64,000 bases of DNA from Psychrobacter sp. I-STPA6b (GTDB taxonomy: Bacteria; Pseudomonadota; Gammaproteobacteria; Pseudomonadales; Moraxellaceae). The notes below the pieces were generated by a model, which did not search any database, was not told the origin of the DNA, and saw nothing but the letters and a program-made list of their open reading frames with translations. The stretch is taken from positions 62,001-126,000 of the forward strand of contig NZ_VEWM01000122.1 in the NCBI RefSeq assembly GCF_020662265.1. Direction: 5' to 3'. A program made the position numbers and the translations under genes. Positions 1 through 8,999 of this stretch are shown here, piece after piece (the first letter of the stretch is position 1; the number at the start of each line of letters is the position of its first letter).

Positions 1-42
1 TAAGGCTATTAGGTCATAAAATTTTTAGAGTAATATTTACCC

Positions 43-1686
43 ATGCTACTATCTCACCGCAAACGCTTGCTGACTTTATGGCGTATCGCTGCTAAATACC
101 GCCTTGATACACACCTACCTGTCGAAGAAGTACCACAGCTTGTACCTGTGGCGAGACTGATTCGTCTGCACTATGCAGCATGGGGCAAACAGCCTCAGCC
201 GAATGCTGTGAAGTTGTCTTTAGAAGAAATGGGAACGCTGTTTTTAAAGCTGGGACAGTTATTATCTACTCGTCGAGATTTAGTTCCTCCTGCCATTATT
301 GAGCAACTGGTACAGTTACAGGATAAGGTAAAGCCTTTTAGTGCCAAGATTGCTATTGCTCAGATTGAAGACAAAAAATATGGCTTAGGGCAACCGACAA
401 GTCAGTTATTTGCGCGTTTTGATAGCAAGCCTTTAGCTGCCGCTTCTATTGCACAAGTACATACAGCCGCTTTGCCTGATGGGCGAGAAGTGGTGGTAAA
501 AGTTGTACGTCCAGATATTCGTAGTACCATCATTGCTGATTTTGAGCTGTTACGTGAGCTGGCACAGTGGGCATCAGCACGTATTGAAGCAGCCAGAGCA
601 GTACGGATTATTGATATTGTCGAAGACTATCGGCAAGTCATGCTTAATGAGTTGGATTTGACCTTCGAGGCAGATAATACCACACAGATGCGTAATAACT
701 TCTTAGGCTCTAGCCTGATGTATGTGCCAGAAGTATATGCTGTAAGCAAAAATGTGATGGTTATGGAGCGTATCGTTGGTGTACCAATCTCTCAAACACA
801 GGTGTTTGATGAGCTGGGGTATGACCGTGCCGCTCTTGCTGAAAAGGGATTGACCATCTTTTTCACCCAAGTCTTTCGGGATAACTTCTTTCATGCCGAC
901 ATGCATCCGGGTAATGTGTTTGTGGAAGTGGTTATGCCAGAGTTTTTGCAACAAAACCCACAGTTTACACCTCGCTATATTGGGCTAGATTGTGCCATCA
1001 TGGGTGAGCTATCAAAGGCTGACCAAATGATAGTGGCACGCATGTTATTGTCGGTAATGAATAATAACTTTACCTCATTGGTAGATATTGTGAGTCGTGC
1101 TGGCTGGATTCCACCCAATACAGATAAGCATGCATTGACTCGCGATATGCGTCGCACAGTCTCACCCATGCTGGCAAAACCGATTAATGAGATTGATTTT
1201 GCGGGTATACTGATGCAGATTTTGGACATTGCCCGTCGTCATCATATGAGTATTCCGCCTCAGTTGATGCTCTTACTTAAAACATTAGTGCATGTAGAAG
1301 GTTTGGGTCGGGACTTATATCCACAGCTAGATATATGGTCTTTGGCAAAACCAATTCTAACCGCTTGGGTGAAAGAACAACTTGACCCAGTACGCAATAT
1401 GCAACAACTTCGTGAGCAGATACCAGAGCTATTACTGGCAACCAGTGAGCTACCCCGACTGATAGACCAGTCTTTACAAAGTATGTCAGCGCAAGGTGCA
1501 CGCCAAGATGAGCAGATGCGAGAGATTCAGCTTATCCGTGCTGATATGCTGAATGAACGTCGTCGGGACTGGTTTGCATTGTCTGGTTTTGCTGTGAGCA
1601 TTGCTATTGCCACCCAAGTGGGTTGGTTTGCTCCTTTGTTTTATTTATTTGCCGTATTATTTGTGGTGTGGCGGATATTAGCTTGA
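43..1686 (+). CDS. ubiB: UbiB/ABC1-family atypical kinase (ubiquinone biosynthesis)
   Basis: A 547-residue protein of the ABC1/ADCK/UbiB family, needed for ubiquinone biosynthesis and probably an ATPase acting at the membrane. Visible motifs are KLGQLLSTR near residue 70 (the family KxGQ signature), the Ala-rich loop AAASIAQVH near 132-140, VVVKVVRP near 150, FHADMHPGN near 283-291 (catalytic loop) and GLDCAIMG near 313 in place of the usual metal-binding DFG. The last 35 residues form one or two hydrophobic segments, typical of the UbiB membrane anchor. Length fits the family. It stands alone, without ubiE or ubiJ alongside. Family assignment is firm; the ubiquinone role is inferred from the family. 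Confidence 0.9.
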   Translation: MLLSHRKRLLTLWRIAAKYRLDTHLPVEEVPQLVPVARLIRLHYAAWGKQPQPNAVKLSLEEMGTLFLKLGQLLSTRRDLVPPAIIEQLVQLQDKVKPFSAKIAIAQIEDKKYGLGQPTSQLFARFDSKPLAAASIAQVHTAALPDGREVVVKVVRPDIRSTIIADFELLRELAQWASARIEAARAVRIIDIVEDYRQVMLNELDLTFEADNTTQMRNNFLGSSLMYVPEVYAVSKNVMVMERIVGVPISQTQVFDELGYDRAALAEKGLTIFFTQVFRDNFFHADMHPGNVFVEVVMPEFLQQNPQFTPRYIGLDCAIMGELSKADQMIVARMLLSVMNNNFTSLVDIVSRAGWIPPNTDKHALTRDMRRTVSPMLAKPINEIDFAGILMQILDIARRHHMSIPPQLMLLLKTLVHVEGLGRDLYPQLDIWSLAKPILTAWVKEQLDPVRNMQQLREQIPELLLATSELPRLIDQSLQSMSAQGARQDEQMREIQLIRADMLNERRRDWFALSGFAVSIAIATQVGWFAPLFYLFAVLFVVWRILA

Positions 1687-1934
1687 TAAGCTAAAAATAA
1701 CTTTATTTACAACTTCCTAACAACTTATTAAAAGTAATAACACAGTGTTAATTTTTACTGCCACAGATTTTGTTACAGTCAAAACTGTATTTCAAAAGCA
1801 ACTGTATTTCAAAAACAATAGTTGTAGTGTGTGGTAAATCGAAGCGTAACCTATGAGTTTTTCAATATCTCTATCTCTTATAATTCAGGTTTAGCTATCA
1901 TTTAAATTAAGACTAGATAATAGGAAGGTTTGTT

Positions 1935-2228
1935 ATGAGTGCCAACAACCATCTCCGTTCACAAAATCCAACCCAACAAAACGATGACAATAAACAGCCA
2001 GTTAACTTAATACTAGCCCCTTGCTTATTTATCGCCATATTTATTCCTCTACTTACCAATGCGAATGTGCCTGAGTCTATTCAAGTATCACTTGCCATTG
2101 TAACAACTGCTGTGCTTCTTGCCATATTATGTATAGCGTGGAGACAAGGTAAATTACGTCTGCCTGTTCTATTATCTTTCGTTGGTTTAGGCAGTGGCTT
2201 AATATTTTGGGTATTATTAGTAGAGTAA
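1935..2228 (+). CDS. Small three-helix membrane protein, unrecognised
   Basis: A 97-residue protein. The first 25 residues are polar and rich in Asn/Gln. Three hydrophobic stretches follow (about residues 26-43, 50-68 and 74-96), so it is probably an inner-membrane protein. The ATG has a good ribosome-binding site, AGGAAGG, seven bases upstream, which supports real translation. I do not recognise the family. It stands between the ubiB-like gene and the convergent YicG pair, with about 250 bases of A+T-rich spacer before it. Confidence 0.65.
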   Translation: MSANNHLRSQNPTQQNDDNKQPVNLILAPCLFIAIFIPLLTNANVPESIQVSLAIVTTAVLLAILCIAWRQGKLRLPVLLSFVGLGSGLIFWVLLVE

Positions 2229-2290
2229 ATAATAAATTTAACTTAAAACTTATCTAGCAAATCAACTCATGTAACTAATGATTCATGTAA

Positions 2291-3061
2291 TTAACGATGT
2301 TTACGTCTTGCTACCAAATCAATTTCAGGGAATTTCCAATCATAACGAATTGCCAGCATACGCAAGGTAAAGATGGATAGCATGGTACAGATATCAATGA
2401 GCCAACTTGGCATGTCTAAGGCACGCATGATAAAAAATACGCCACCACCAAATAATGCTGCGGTGATATAAATCTCTTGTTGTAGTACCAGTGGTATCTC
2501 ATTACATATCATGTCGCGGATGATACCACCAACAATAATCGTGATGACACCTAAAAGTAGTGCAACTGGAATATTTGTCCCCATGCTGAGCGCAACTTTG
2601 ATACCAATTAAAGTAAATGCAGATAGGCCAATGGTATCAGATAGCTTTAAAAACCAATCAACATGGCGTGATTCAGGATGGAAAAAAACCTGAAATAAGA
2701 TGGATGTGACAGTAATGACCATCAGATAGTTCATATCGACCATCCAAAACAGTGGGTGACGGTCTAAAATGACATCTCGCACGGTACCACCACCGATTGC
2801 TGTTACCATAGAAACCAGCAAACAGCCAAACACATCAAAGTTTTTGTGTTTAGCCAAAATTGTTCCTGAAACACTACAAGCAACGATACCAATCATATCA
2901 AATAAAAAAATAAGAGATTTTGGGTCAAAGGTGGTGGGTAGTGTTTTGGGTAAATGTTCTGTAAAGCGGTTGGCAAGTGCGGTGGGTAACGCACTATCAA
3001 AGACAACTGATTGACTGAGTGTATTGACTAATGTCTCTATTATTAATGTACCTAGCAACAT
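2291..3061 (-). CDS. YicG/UPF0126 (TRIC-like) membrane protein, copy 1
   Basis: About 256 residues. It has the duplicated glycine-rich motif of the YicG/UPF0126 family, related to trimeric intracellular cation channels: AIGGGTVRDVILDRHP in the first half and VGGIIRDMICNEIPLVL in the second. Seven hydrophobic helices are expected, and the N-terminal 40 residues are an extra segment absent from the neighbouring copy. ATG at 3061 is used here; a TTG four codons upstream is possible. It lies 24 bases downstream of a paralogue on the same strand, so the two are probably one transcript. The transported substrate is not known from sequence. Confidence 0.85.
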   Translation of the reverse strand: MLLGTLIIETLVNTLSQSVVFDSALPTALANRFTEHLPKTLPTTFDPKSLIFLFDMIGIVACSVSGTILAKHKNFDVFGCLLVSMVTAIGGGTVRDVILDRHPLFWMVDMNYLMVITVTSILFQVFFHPESRHVDWFLKLSDTIGLSAFTLIGIKVALSMGTNIPVALLLGVITIIVGGIIRDMICNEIPLVLQQEIYITAALFGGGVFFIMRALDMPSWLIDICTMLSIFTLRMLAIRYDWKFPEIDLVARRKHR

Positions 3062-3085
3062 GATAAAATCCAAAAGAAATCTGGT

Positions 3086-3727
3086 TTAGTCCACCAAGCG
3101 TATGGAAGGTAAATGCCAATCAAAACGTAAAGCCAGCACGCGAATGATAAAAATCACACCCAGCATTATAAAGTCATTTAACCCAGTATAAATCCCAAGA
3201 TAATCTAACAATAAATACACCAGTGCGCCTGCCACACTTGCAGTGATATAAATTTCTCGTTGCAATACTAAAGGAATTTCATTACAAATAATATCACGCA
3301 GTAGACCCCCAATAATTGCTGTCCAAACACCCATCATAATGGCAATCATTGGTGAGGCATTCTGTGCTAAGGCAACCTTAAAGCCAATCACACTAAAGGC
3401 CGCTAATCCAACTGCATCAAACAGTTTTACGGCGGTATCAATCTTATGATAAAGATGAAAAAATACTTGCAAAATCAGTGAGGTAATGGTGATGACAATC
3501 ACATAGTTGAGGTCAGTCATCCAAAATAGTGGATGTCTGTCTAGCGCCATATCTCGCAATGTGCCACCGCCGATGGCATTTGCCATAGAGACTAAAATAC
3601 AGCCTGAAATATCAAAGCCCTTATGCTGTGCCAATAGTGTACCTGCGATGGCACAGGCAATGACGCCCATCATGTCAAATAGGTACAGCAGAGTGTCTGG
3701 GGTAAATAGAGAATCAAGCATTGGCAT
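3086..3727 (-). CDS. YicG/UPF0126 (TRIC-like) membrane protein, copy 2
   Basis: A 213-residue integral membrane protein of the YicG/UPF0126 family, about the usual length. It shows both family repeats, AIGGGTLRDMALDRHPLFW and IGGLLRDIICNEIPLVLQRE. It is clearly a paralogue of the next gene downstream, with the same domain order and many identical motif residues, and looks like an old tandem duplication. The two could form a heteromeric channel, but this is inference only. This upstream copy starts at ATG 3727, about 110 bases from the end of ribF. Confidence 0.88.
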   Translation of the reverse strand: MPMLDSLFTPDTLLYLFDMMGVIACAIAGTLLAQHKGFDISGCILVSMANAIGGGTLRDMALDRHPLFWMTDLNYVIVITITSLILQVFFHLYHKIDTAVKLFDAVGLAAFSVIGFKVALAQNASPMIAIMMGVWTAIIGGLLRDIICNEIPLVLQREIYITASVAGALVYLLLDYLGIYTGLNDFIMLGVIFIIRVLALRFDWHLPSIRLVD

Positions 3728-3840
3728 GAGTATGGTTATATGTCAAAAAAGGTGGGCTATGGTAGCAAAAAACTACCAGTAGAGTCGACTCAATTCAGCA
3801 CAGTTATTTTTAGTTTCTTTTAAAGAATATTTACAGTGGA

Positions 3841-4905
3841 CTATTTAAGTTGTTGTTGTCGCCATGCCAATAATGCTTGCACATCAGACTGGATACCAGC
3901 TTGTAATGCTGTGAGATTTGGATAGTTTTTTTCAGCATGTAAAAAGTGCAAAAAGCGAACGTTTAAACGCTTATGATATAGGTCGCCGCTAAAGTTTGGG
4001 AAATGTACTTCTAAGCGCCATTCATGAGACTGATTAATCGCAGGACGCACACCAATATTGGCTGCCCCAAATAGGCTATGCTCTCTTAGACCTGATATTC
4101 CTGTAAGCTCAGGTGATAGTGCCGCTTGGTCAAATCCTGATTTAATGACTTGATTGTTTTCATCAAGCATCACCACATCGACGCCATAGATACCATGCAG
4201 GGCAGGGTTGATACGGTTAAGGCTAATATTGGCTGTTGGATAATGCAGTGTGCGTCCAATTTGGTCACCAGAAATAACTTCCCCAGTCATATTATAGTCA
4301 TAACCAAGTAAACGGTTCGCTGTTGCTAAGTCGCCTTGATGTAGGCACTGCCGAATCCGAGTTGAGCTGATACGTGCTTGCTCTGTATTTAGCTCACTAT
4401 TATTGGTATGACTGGCATGGCTACTCTGGTCTGTAACGGTATGTAGATTGGTTACTGCCAAGCCATATTGACGTAAAAACTCACTGTCACCTGTACGGTC
4501 ATGTCCAAAGCGAAAATCATCACCTAAAACCAATGCTTTCACATTTAGGCGCTGTACCAGAATATCTGCAAACTGTGTGGCAGATAACGAGCGAAACGCA
4601 TCATCAAAACGGGCAATGACTAAGAAATCCACCCCAGACTCAGCCAAGCGCATTTGTTTCTCCATCAGTGTGGTCAAACGTGCAGGGGCGTTATTCGGGT
4701 TACCATTGAGCTTAGCAAAATATTCACGAGGCTGTGGCTCAAATATCATCACCATTGTGGCAAGCTGTTGTGGCTGGGCAATGGCTTTTAGCTTTGCTAG
4801 CATGGCTTGATGTCCCAGATGTACCCCGTCAAAGTTACCAATGGTTAAGGCACTGGCAGGTAGGGAGATGTTGGTATCAAGCGCATCAAGGTGATAAATT
4901 TTCAT
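3841..4905 (-). CDS. ribF: Bifunctional riboflavin kinase / FMN adenylyltransferase
   Basis: RibF converts riboflavin to FMN and then FAD in the cytoplasm. The N-terminal adenylyltransferase half has TIGNFDGVHLGH (nucleotidyltransferase HIGH-like motif, about residues 21-32), LGDDFRFGHDRTGD and ISSTRIR. The C-terminal riboflavin-kinase half has GRTLHYPTANI. At about 354 residues it is longer than typical RibF (around 310). The extra length is an insert rich in Ser/His/Asn before ISSTRIR and a second insert inside the kinase domain. ATG 4905 is chosen over a TTG two codons upstream. No FMN riboswitch is apparent upstream. Confidence 0.95.
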   Translation of the reverse strand: MKIYHLDALDTNISLPASALTIGNFDGVHLGHQAMLAKLKAIAQPQQLATMVMIFEPQPREYFAKLNGNPNNAPARLTTLMEKQMRLAESGVDFLVIARFDDAFRSLSATQFADILVQRLNVKALVLGDDFRFGHDRTGDSEFLRQYGLAVTNLHTVTDQSSHASHTNNSELNTEQARISSTRIRQCLHQGDLATANRLLGYDYNMTGEVISGDQIGRTLHYPTANISLNRINPALHGIYGVDVVMLDENNQVIKSGFDQAALSPELTGISGLREHSLFGAANIGVRPAINQSHEWRLEVHFPNFSGDLYHKRLNVRFLHFLHAEKNYPNLTALQAGIQSDVQALLAWRQQQLK

Positions 4906-4949
4906 AGGCAATCAAGCGTGGTTGGCAAAAGTAAAAATTATAAATTGAT

Positions 4950-4970
4950 AGGGGCTGTTGAAAAGCCCCT
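4950..4970. promoter_or_regulatory. Hairpin between ribF and the GNAT gene
   Basis: AGGGGCT and AGCCCCT form perfect 7-bp arms around a 7-base loop. There is no T-tract on either side, and it lies upstream of both divergent genes, so it is not a convincing terminator. The loop GTTGAAA resembles part of the terminal repeat of the window's interspersed element, so it could be a solo remnant. Confidence 0.35.
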
Positions 4971-5165
4971 AACTTCTTATAGTGACAGTTTGTAGTCGTC
5001 GTCACAATATTGCTATGGTCGAATCTGAATCAGTCATTTTTGTCAGAATTATGACTGTATTTTGAGTCTGAATCTGCCATAGATGATGTTTTCAGGCGTC
5101 ATTATAAAGTAAAATAAGCCATTACTGACAACTATTCAGCCAATCTGCAAATTAAGTCCAACCTT

Positions 5166-5795
5166 ATGACTGCAAAACACGAAACAATACAAGCCAAAAT
5201 ACAAGTGACCAAGCACGGGACAATGCAACAGGTAGTACAAAAGATAGAGCAAAAATCAGCACAGGCACTGGCAATATTAACTGCTGACCATGATATCTAT
5301 TGTGCAATGCCAGAAGATTTAGCAGATATTGTTTGCATTTATAACCAAAATATTGCCCAAAAACAGGCAACAGCAGATTTGCAACCAGTTAGCATTGCCC
5401 AACGGCAGGCGTGGTTTGATGCACATTATCTAGTTAACAATCGTCCTATTTTTGTGGTTAAGAATCATTCTGGAAAAATGGTTGCATGGGGAAGTTTTAG
5501 CAACCTATATGACCGTCCTGCCTATCATATCAGTAGTGAGATTAGTATTTATGTTGATAAGGATAGCCAGCGTCAGGGATTGGCAAAACAATTGGTTCTA
5601 TGGATGCTTGCTATTGCACCTGAGCTGGGGATTCATAATGTGGTGGCATTGATTTTTGCGCATAATCAGCCCAGCATTCGCCTATTTCAAAGCTTAGGGT
5701 TTTCACAGTGGGGACAGATGCCCCAAGTCTGTGATATGCAAGGATTTTATGCTGATGTAATCATGCTAGGTAAAGCTGTTATCTCGCCAGTATAG
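5166..5795 (+). CDS. GNAT-family N-acetyltransferase (phosphinothricin acetyltransferase-like)
   Basis: A 209-residue acyl-CoA N-acyltransferase. The GNAT core starts near residue 48 (AMPEDLADIVCIYNQNI, typical of the Pat/phosphinothricin acetyltransferase subgroup). It includes the acetyl-CoA loop region SQRQGLAKQLV and NQPSIRLFQSLGFSQWG. The first 45 residues are an extra polar, Gln/Lys-rich segment not usual in this family, so translation may start further in; no strong ribosome-binding site marks ATG 5166. The substrate is unknown; related enzymes acetylate amino-acid analogues such as methionine derivatives. It diverges from ribF. Confidence 0.85.
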   Translation: MTAKHETIQAKIQVTKHGTMQQVVQKIEQKSAQALAILTADHDIYCAMPEDLADIVCIYNQNIAQKQATADLQPVSIAQRQAWFDAHYLVNNRPIFVVKNHSGKMVAWGSFSNLYDRPAYHISSEISIYVDKDSQRQGLAKQLVLWMLAIAPELGIHNVVALIFAHNQPSIRLFQSLGFSQWGQMPQVCDMQGFYADVIMLGKAVISPV

Positions 5796-5814
5796 TGAGA
5801 AACAGAGTGAGAGA

Positions 5815-6420
5815 TTAACCTGAAATTTTCCATGTACCATGTTCTTTATGTAAGGTAAATGATGCATCATTTCCTTCTTCGTTATTTACAAGATAAAGTA
5901 ACCCTGTCAGAGTCGCTTGCGTTTTATCCTCATTATAGGTGATGTTTTTTAACACAATCTGACGTACGGTCTGCTGAAAAGTAGGCTGGGTTTTTTCTAG
6001 CTCTTGTGCAAAGTTAGGAATACCCTGAACATCATAATACTGGGCGGCATCACTGGCTTTCCCATAATACAGCGTGTTAAGTGCCTGCATTAAGGTTGCT
6101 TCTGGTGTTCCTGCGATAAAGTCTGTATTTGACGTTACAGATGCGTTGCTATTTTCTGCATCTGGTGTATCTGTATTTGATTGGGCAATTTTATTGATAA
6201 CAATATTGGGAGCATCTGCTGGAATGACGCTGGTATCAGCAGGAACAGCAATATTTGCATCAGCAACATCTTCACCTGCTTGTAAGGGTGCAGTTTGCTC
6301 AATATCAACTTTTGCCTCTTCAGCAACGTCTTGTGACTTGTTACAAGCTGTTAGCATTAGGGTTGCACAGAGGCTTAATGCTAAGGGTGCGATATAGAGT
6401 TTTTTATGGTTTATTTGCAT
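5815..6420 (-). CDS. Putative lipoprotein with DUF4878-like C-terminal domain
   Basis: A 201-residue secreted protein. The N-terminus has a Lys-rich start, a hydrophobic core and a lipobox LTAC at about residues 23-26, so it is probably lipid-anchored. A low-complexity Ala/Asp/Asn linker (about 30-100) precedes a compact C-terminal domain. That domain, with ATLMQALNTLYYGKASDAAQ and a final KEHGTWKISG, resembles the DUF4878/NTF2-like fold seen in small lipoproteins. It sits 66 bases downstream of murJ on the same strand and could be co-transcribed. Function is unknown. Confidence 0.75.
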   Translation of the reverse strand: MQINHKKLYIAPLALSLCATLMLTACNKSQDVAEEAKVDIEQTAPLQAGEDVADANIAVPADTSVIPADAPNIVINKIAQSNTDTPDAENSNASVTSNTDFIAGTPEATLMQALNTLYYGKASDAAQYYDVQGIPNFAQELEKTQPTFQQTVRQIVLKNITYNEDKTQATLTGLLYLVNNEEGNDASFTLHKEHGTWKISG

Positions 6421-6485
6421 GTTTGTCTCATTTAAAGATGGAATGGATAGGTAGCATCATATCAAATCCAAAGCAAGTGGTAAAA

Positions 6486-8036
6486 TTAGCCATGGCGAAG
6501 CTGGCGTGGGCGGAATCCAGTTGCCAGTAAAGCAATACCATATACCGTCGCACCAAGGACACAAATAATCATTAATGCTCCTAAGCGATACCACTGCGCA
6601 CCAGCGCTAGGGAAATAAGGCAACATAACATATAAGGCAATAATCATTGCCGTATTAGCAATGACAAATTGGATAAACATTTTTTTCCAATGTGATTCGA
6701 AACGGAAAATCCCACGCTTTTGTAAAAAGTAATATAGCAATCCTGCATTGACAAATGATGCACCCGTTGTTGCCAGTGCTAAACCGCCATGTAAAGGCAG
6801 TTTGATTAAATAAAATAACCCAATAAATAGTAAGCTAAATACAATATTGGCGAAGACAGAAGCGATGCCGACTTTGACTGGTGTTTTGGTATCTTGACGT
6901 GCAAAGAATGCTGGGGCAAAAATCTTAATCAGCATAAAGCCCAAAATGCCTCCAGACATACTGCGTAATGCCAGACCACTCATGGATGCATCACTGATGG
7001 TAAACTCTCCACGCATAAATAATGCCTGCATAAAGACATCTGATAGCATAAACATGGCAGTCGATGCAGGAATACCAACCAAAATAATCAATCGTGCAGC
7101 CCAGTCTAATGTTTTGCGAAACGAGCTATCATCACTTTGTGCATTACTGGCAGACAGACTGGGTAGAATCACTGTACCAATAGCAACACCAATCAGCCCA
7201 AGTGGCAACTCACTCATGCGCTCTGCTGTATAAAGCCATGTTACTGAGCCTCCCACCATTAATGAAGCCAACATGGTATTGAGTAGGAGGTTAATTTGTG
7301 TGACGGATACCCCAAAAATAGAGGGGAGCATAAGGCGTAAAATACGCTTAACACCATCGTGTTGGAAGTTGACTTTGGGTGCAACCAATAACTTGCGTTT
7401 CCAAAGCTGGGGCAGTTGAATCAATAACTGTAATAATCCCGAAACGGCCACCGCATAGCCTAGAGCCATAATGGGCTTGTCCATCATTGGTGCGACAATC
7501 AATGCACCACCAATCATACATAAATTGAGCAAGACAGGGGCGAAGGCAGGTGCAGCAAAGCTACCATAGCTCTGTAAAATACTACCAGCAAATGCCGTCA
7601 TGGATATAAATAAAAGATAAGGGAAGGTTAGGCGCAATAGCTCACTGGCAGTTTCAAATTTTAGCGGGTCATCAGCAAATCCAGGGGCGAATAGAGTAAT
7701 AACCCAAGGTGCAGCAAGAATGACTACAGCCGTCAGCATGGATAGTACCAGCATCAATACCCCAGATGTACGACTAATCAAAATCTGCACTTCTAATAGA
7801 GAAAATCGCTCTTTGTATTCAGAGAGAACAGGAACAAAGGCTTGGCTAAAAGCACCTTCTGCAAACAGTCGCCGTAAAAAGTTTGGAATCTTAAAAGCGA
7901 CCAAAAAGGCATCCATTAAGCCACCAGCACCAAATACACCCAGTAGCACCATGTCACGTACCAGACCAAGGATACGAGAGAGCATGGTCATAACGCTGAC
8001 CACCATTGTGGAGCGGAAAAGTCGACTGATTGCCAT
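6486..8036 (-). CDS. murJ: Lipid II flippase MurJ (MviN)
   Basis: A 516-residue polytopic membrane protein of the MVF/MurJ family, which flips lipid II across the inner membrane. It starts with the family signature RSTMVVSVMTMLSRILGLVRD and continues with FLRRLFAEGAFSQAFVPV, a strongly conserved MurJ segment. About fourteen hydrophobic helices can be traced. The length matches E. coli MurJ (511). It belongs functionally with the murG/murC/ddl cluster some 8 kb away but is separate from it. Confidence 0.96.
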   Translation of the reverse strand: MAISRLFRSTMVVSVMTMLSRILGLVRDMVLLGVFGAGGLMDAFLVAFKIPNFLRRLFAEGAFSQAFVPVLSEYKERFSLLEVQILISRTSGVLMLVLSMLTAVVILAAPWVITLFAPGFADDPLKFETASELLRLTFPYLLFISMTAFAGSILQSYGSFAAPAFAPVLLNLCMIGGALIVAPMMDKPIMALGYAVAVSGLLQLLIQLPQLWKRKLLVAPKVNFQHDGVKRILRLMLPSIFGVSVTQINLLLNTMLASLMVGGSVTWLYTAERMSELPLGLIGVAIGTVILPSLSASNAQSDDSSFRKTLDWAARLIILVGIPASTAMFMLSDVFMQALFMRGEFTISDASMSGLALRSMSGGILGFMLIKIFAPAFFARQDTKTPVKVGIASVFANIVFSLLFIGLFYLIKLPLHGGLALATTGASFVNAGLLYYFLQKRGIFRFESHWKKMFIQFVIANTAMIIALYVMLPYFPSAGAQWYRLGALMIICVLGATVYGIALLATGFRPRQLRHG

Positions 8037-8133
8037 GAAGTATGAACACCTTAATTGGAAAAACTGAACAAATTATAGCACCAACCCAAATTGGTGATGA
8101 TGGATTTGTAATGGATTTATGATGAAGTGATGT

Positions 8134-8760
8134 CTAATGGTTGGTTGTTTCTGTTGTCTGCATCAGTGAAGCAACCATCTGGCGTAGGGTTTGCCAGTCA
8201 AAAAACTCACCGGGGTCGGTTTTGCGGTTAGGGGCAATATCACTATGTCCAGTAAGATGACGGCGAGTTTGTGGATAGGCGTGATATATGGCGACAATGA
8301 CTTGTGCCAACGCTTGATATTGCTCAGTGGTGAATGGCTGGAAATCTGAGCCTTCCATCTCAATACCAATACTATAATCATTGCATGCAGGGCGTCCTAG
8401 ATAGCTTGAATGTCCCGCATGCCACGCACGTTCATCAAAATTGACAAACTGTGTGATTTGACCGTTACGCTCGATAAATAAATGAGCAGAAACTTCAATA
8501 CCCTCAATACTTTTAAAATATGGATGGGCATCCCAGTCCAAGCTGTTGGTGAATAATGCTTTTACATAATGTTGTCCGTTGGTATCAGTTTGCGCAAAGC
8601 GGTCAGGGGGTAGGCTGATGTTATGAATGACAATGGTATTGATGGTAATATCATCAGGACGTTGGTTAAAATTTGGTGAAGCGAGCCAAGTGGCTGAATC
8701 CAGTCGTCCTTGCTCAATTCTCATGGCTGGCGTGCTTTGATGACTGCTATTATTATTCAT
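8134..8760 (-). CDS. ampD: 1,6-anhydro-N-acetylmuramyl-L-alanine amidase AmpD
   Basis: A cytoplasmic zinc amidase of the Amidase_2 family that removes the peptide from anhydro-muropeptides during cell-wall recycling; in many gammaproteobacteria its loss derepresses ampC. Motifs seen are INTIVIHNISLPP (first zinc His), HAGHSSYLGRPACNDYSIG and LTGHSDIAPNRKTDPGEFF (second His and the Asp ligand). Length 208, slightly longer than E. coli AmpD (183), mainly from an N-terminal extension. No signal peptide, which fits AmpD rather than AmiD. It lies about 100 bases upstream of murJ. Confidence 0.95.
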   Translation of the reverse strand: MNNNSSHQSTPAMRIEQGRLDSATWLASPNFNQRPDDITINTIVIHNISLPPDRFAQTDTNGQHYVKALFTNSLDWDAHPYFKSIEGIEVSAHLFIERNGQITQFVNFDERAWHAGHSSYLGRPACNDYSIGIEMEGSDFQPFTTEQYQALAQVIVAIYHAYPQTRRHLTGHSDIAPNRKTDPGEFFDWQTLRQMVASLMQTTETTNH

Positions 8761-8999
8761 AAGAAGGGTCTACTATCAATACTATCCGGCAATAAGCCTA
8801 GGTGAAAGTTGCCTAAGTTGCAAGTAGGAATTGCAAGTTTATCATCAATCTATTTTAACCTGATTGCATTGTATGTTGTGAATATCAGTTTTAAAATTAG
8901 ATTTAGAAAAATGGTCTGTTAAAGAAAGATGCAACAAACTTTATATAAGCTATCAATACAAGCTGTTAATAAATAACCATCAATCTTGCCTGAGTGATT

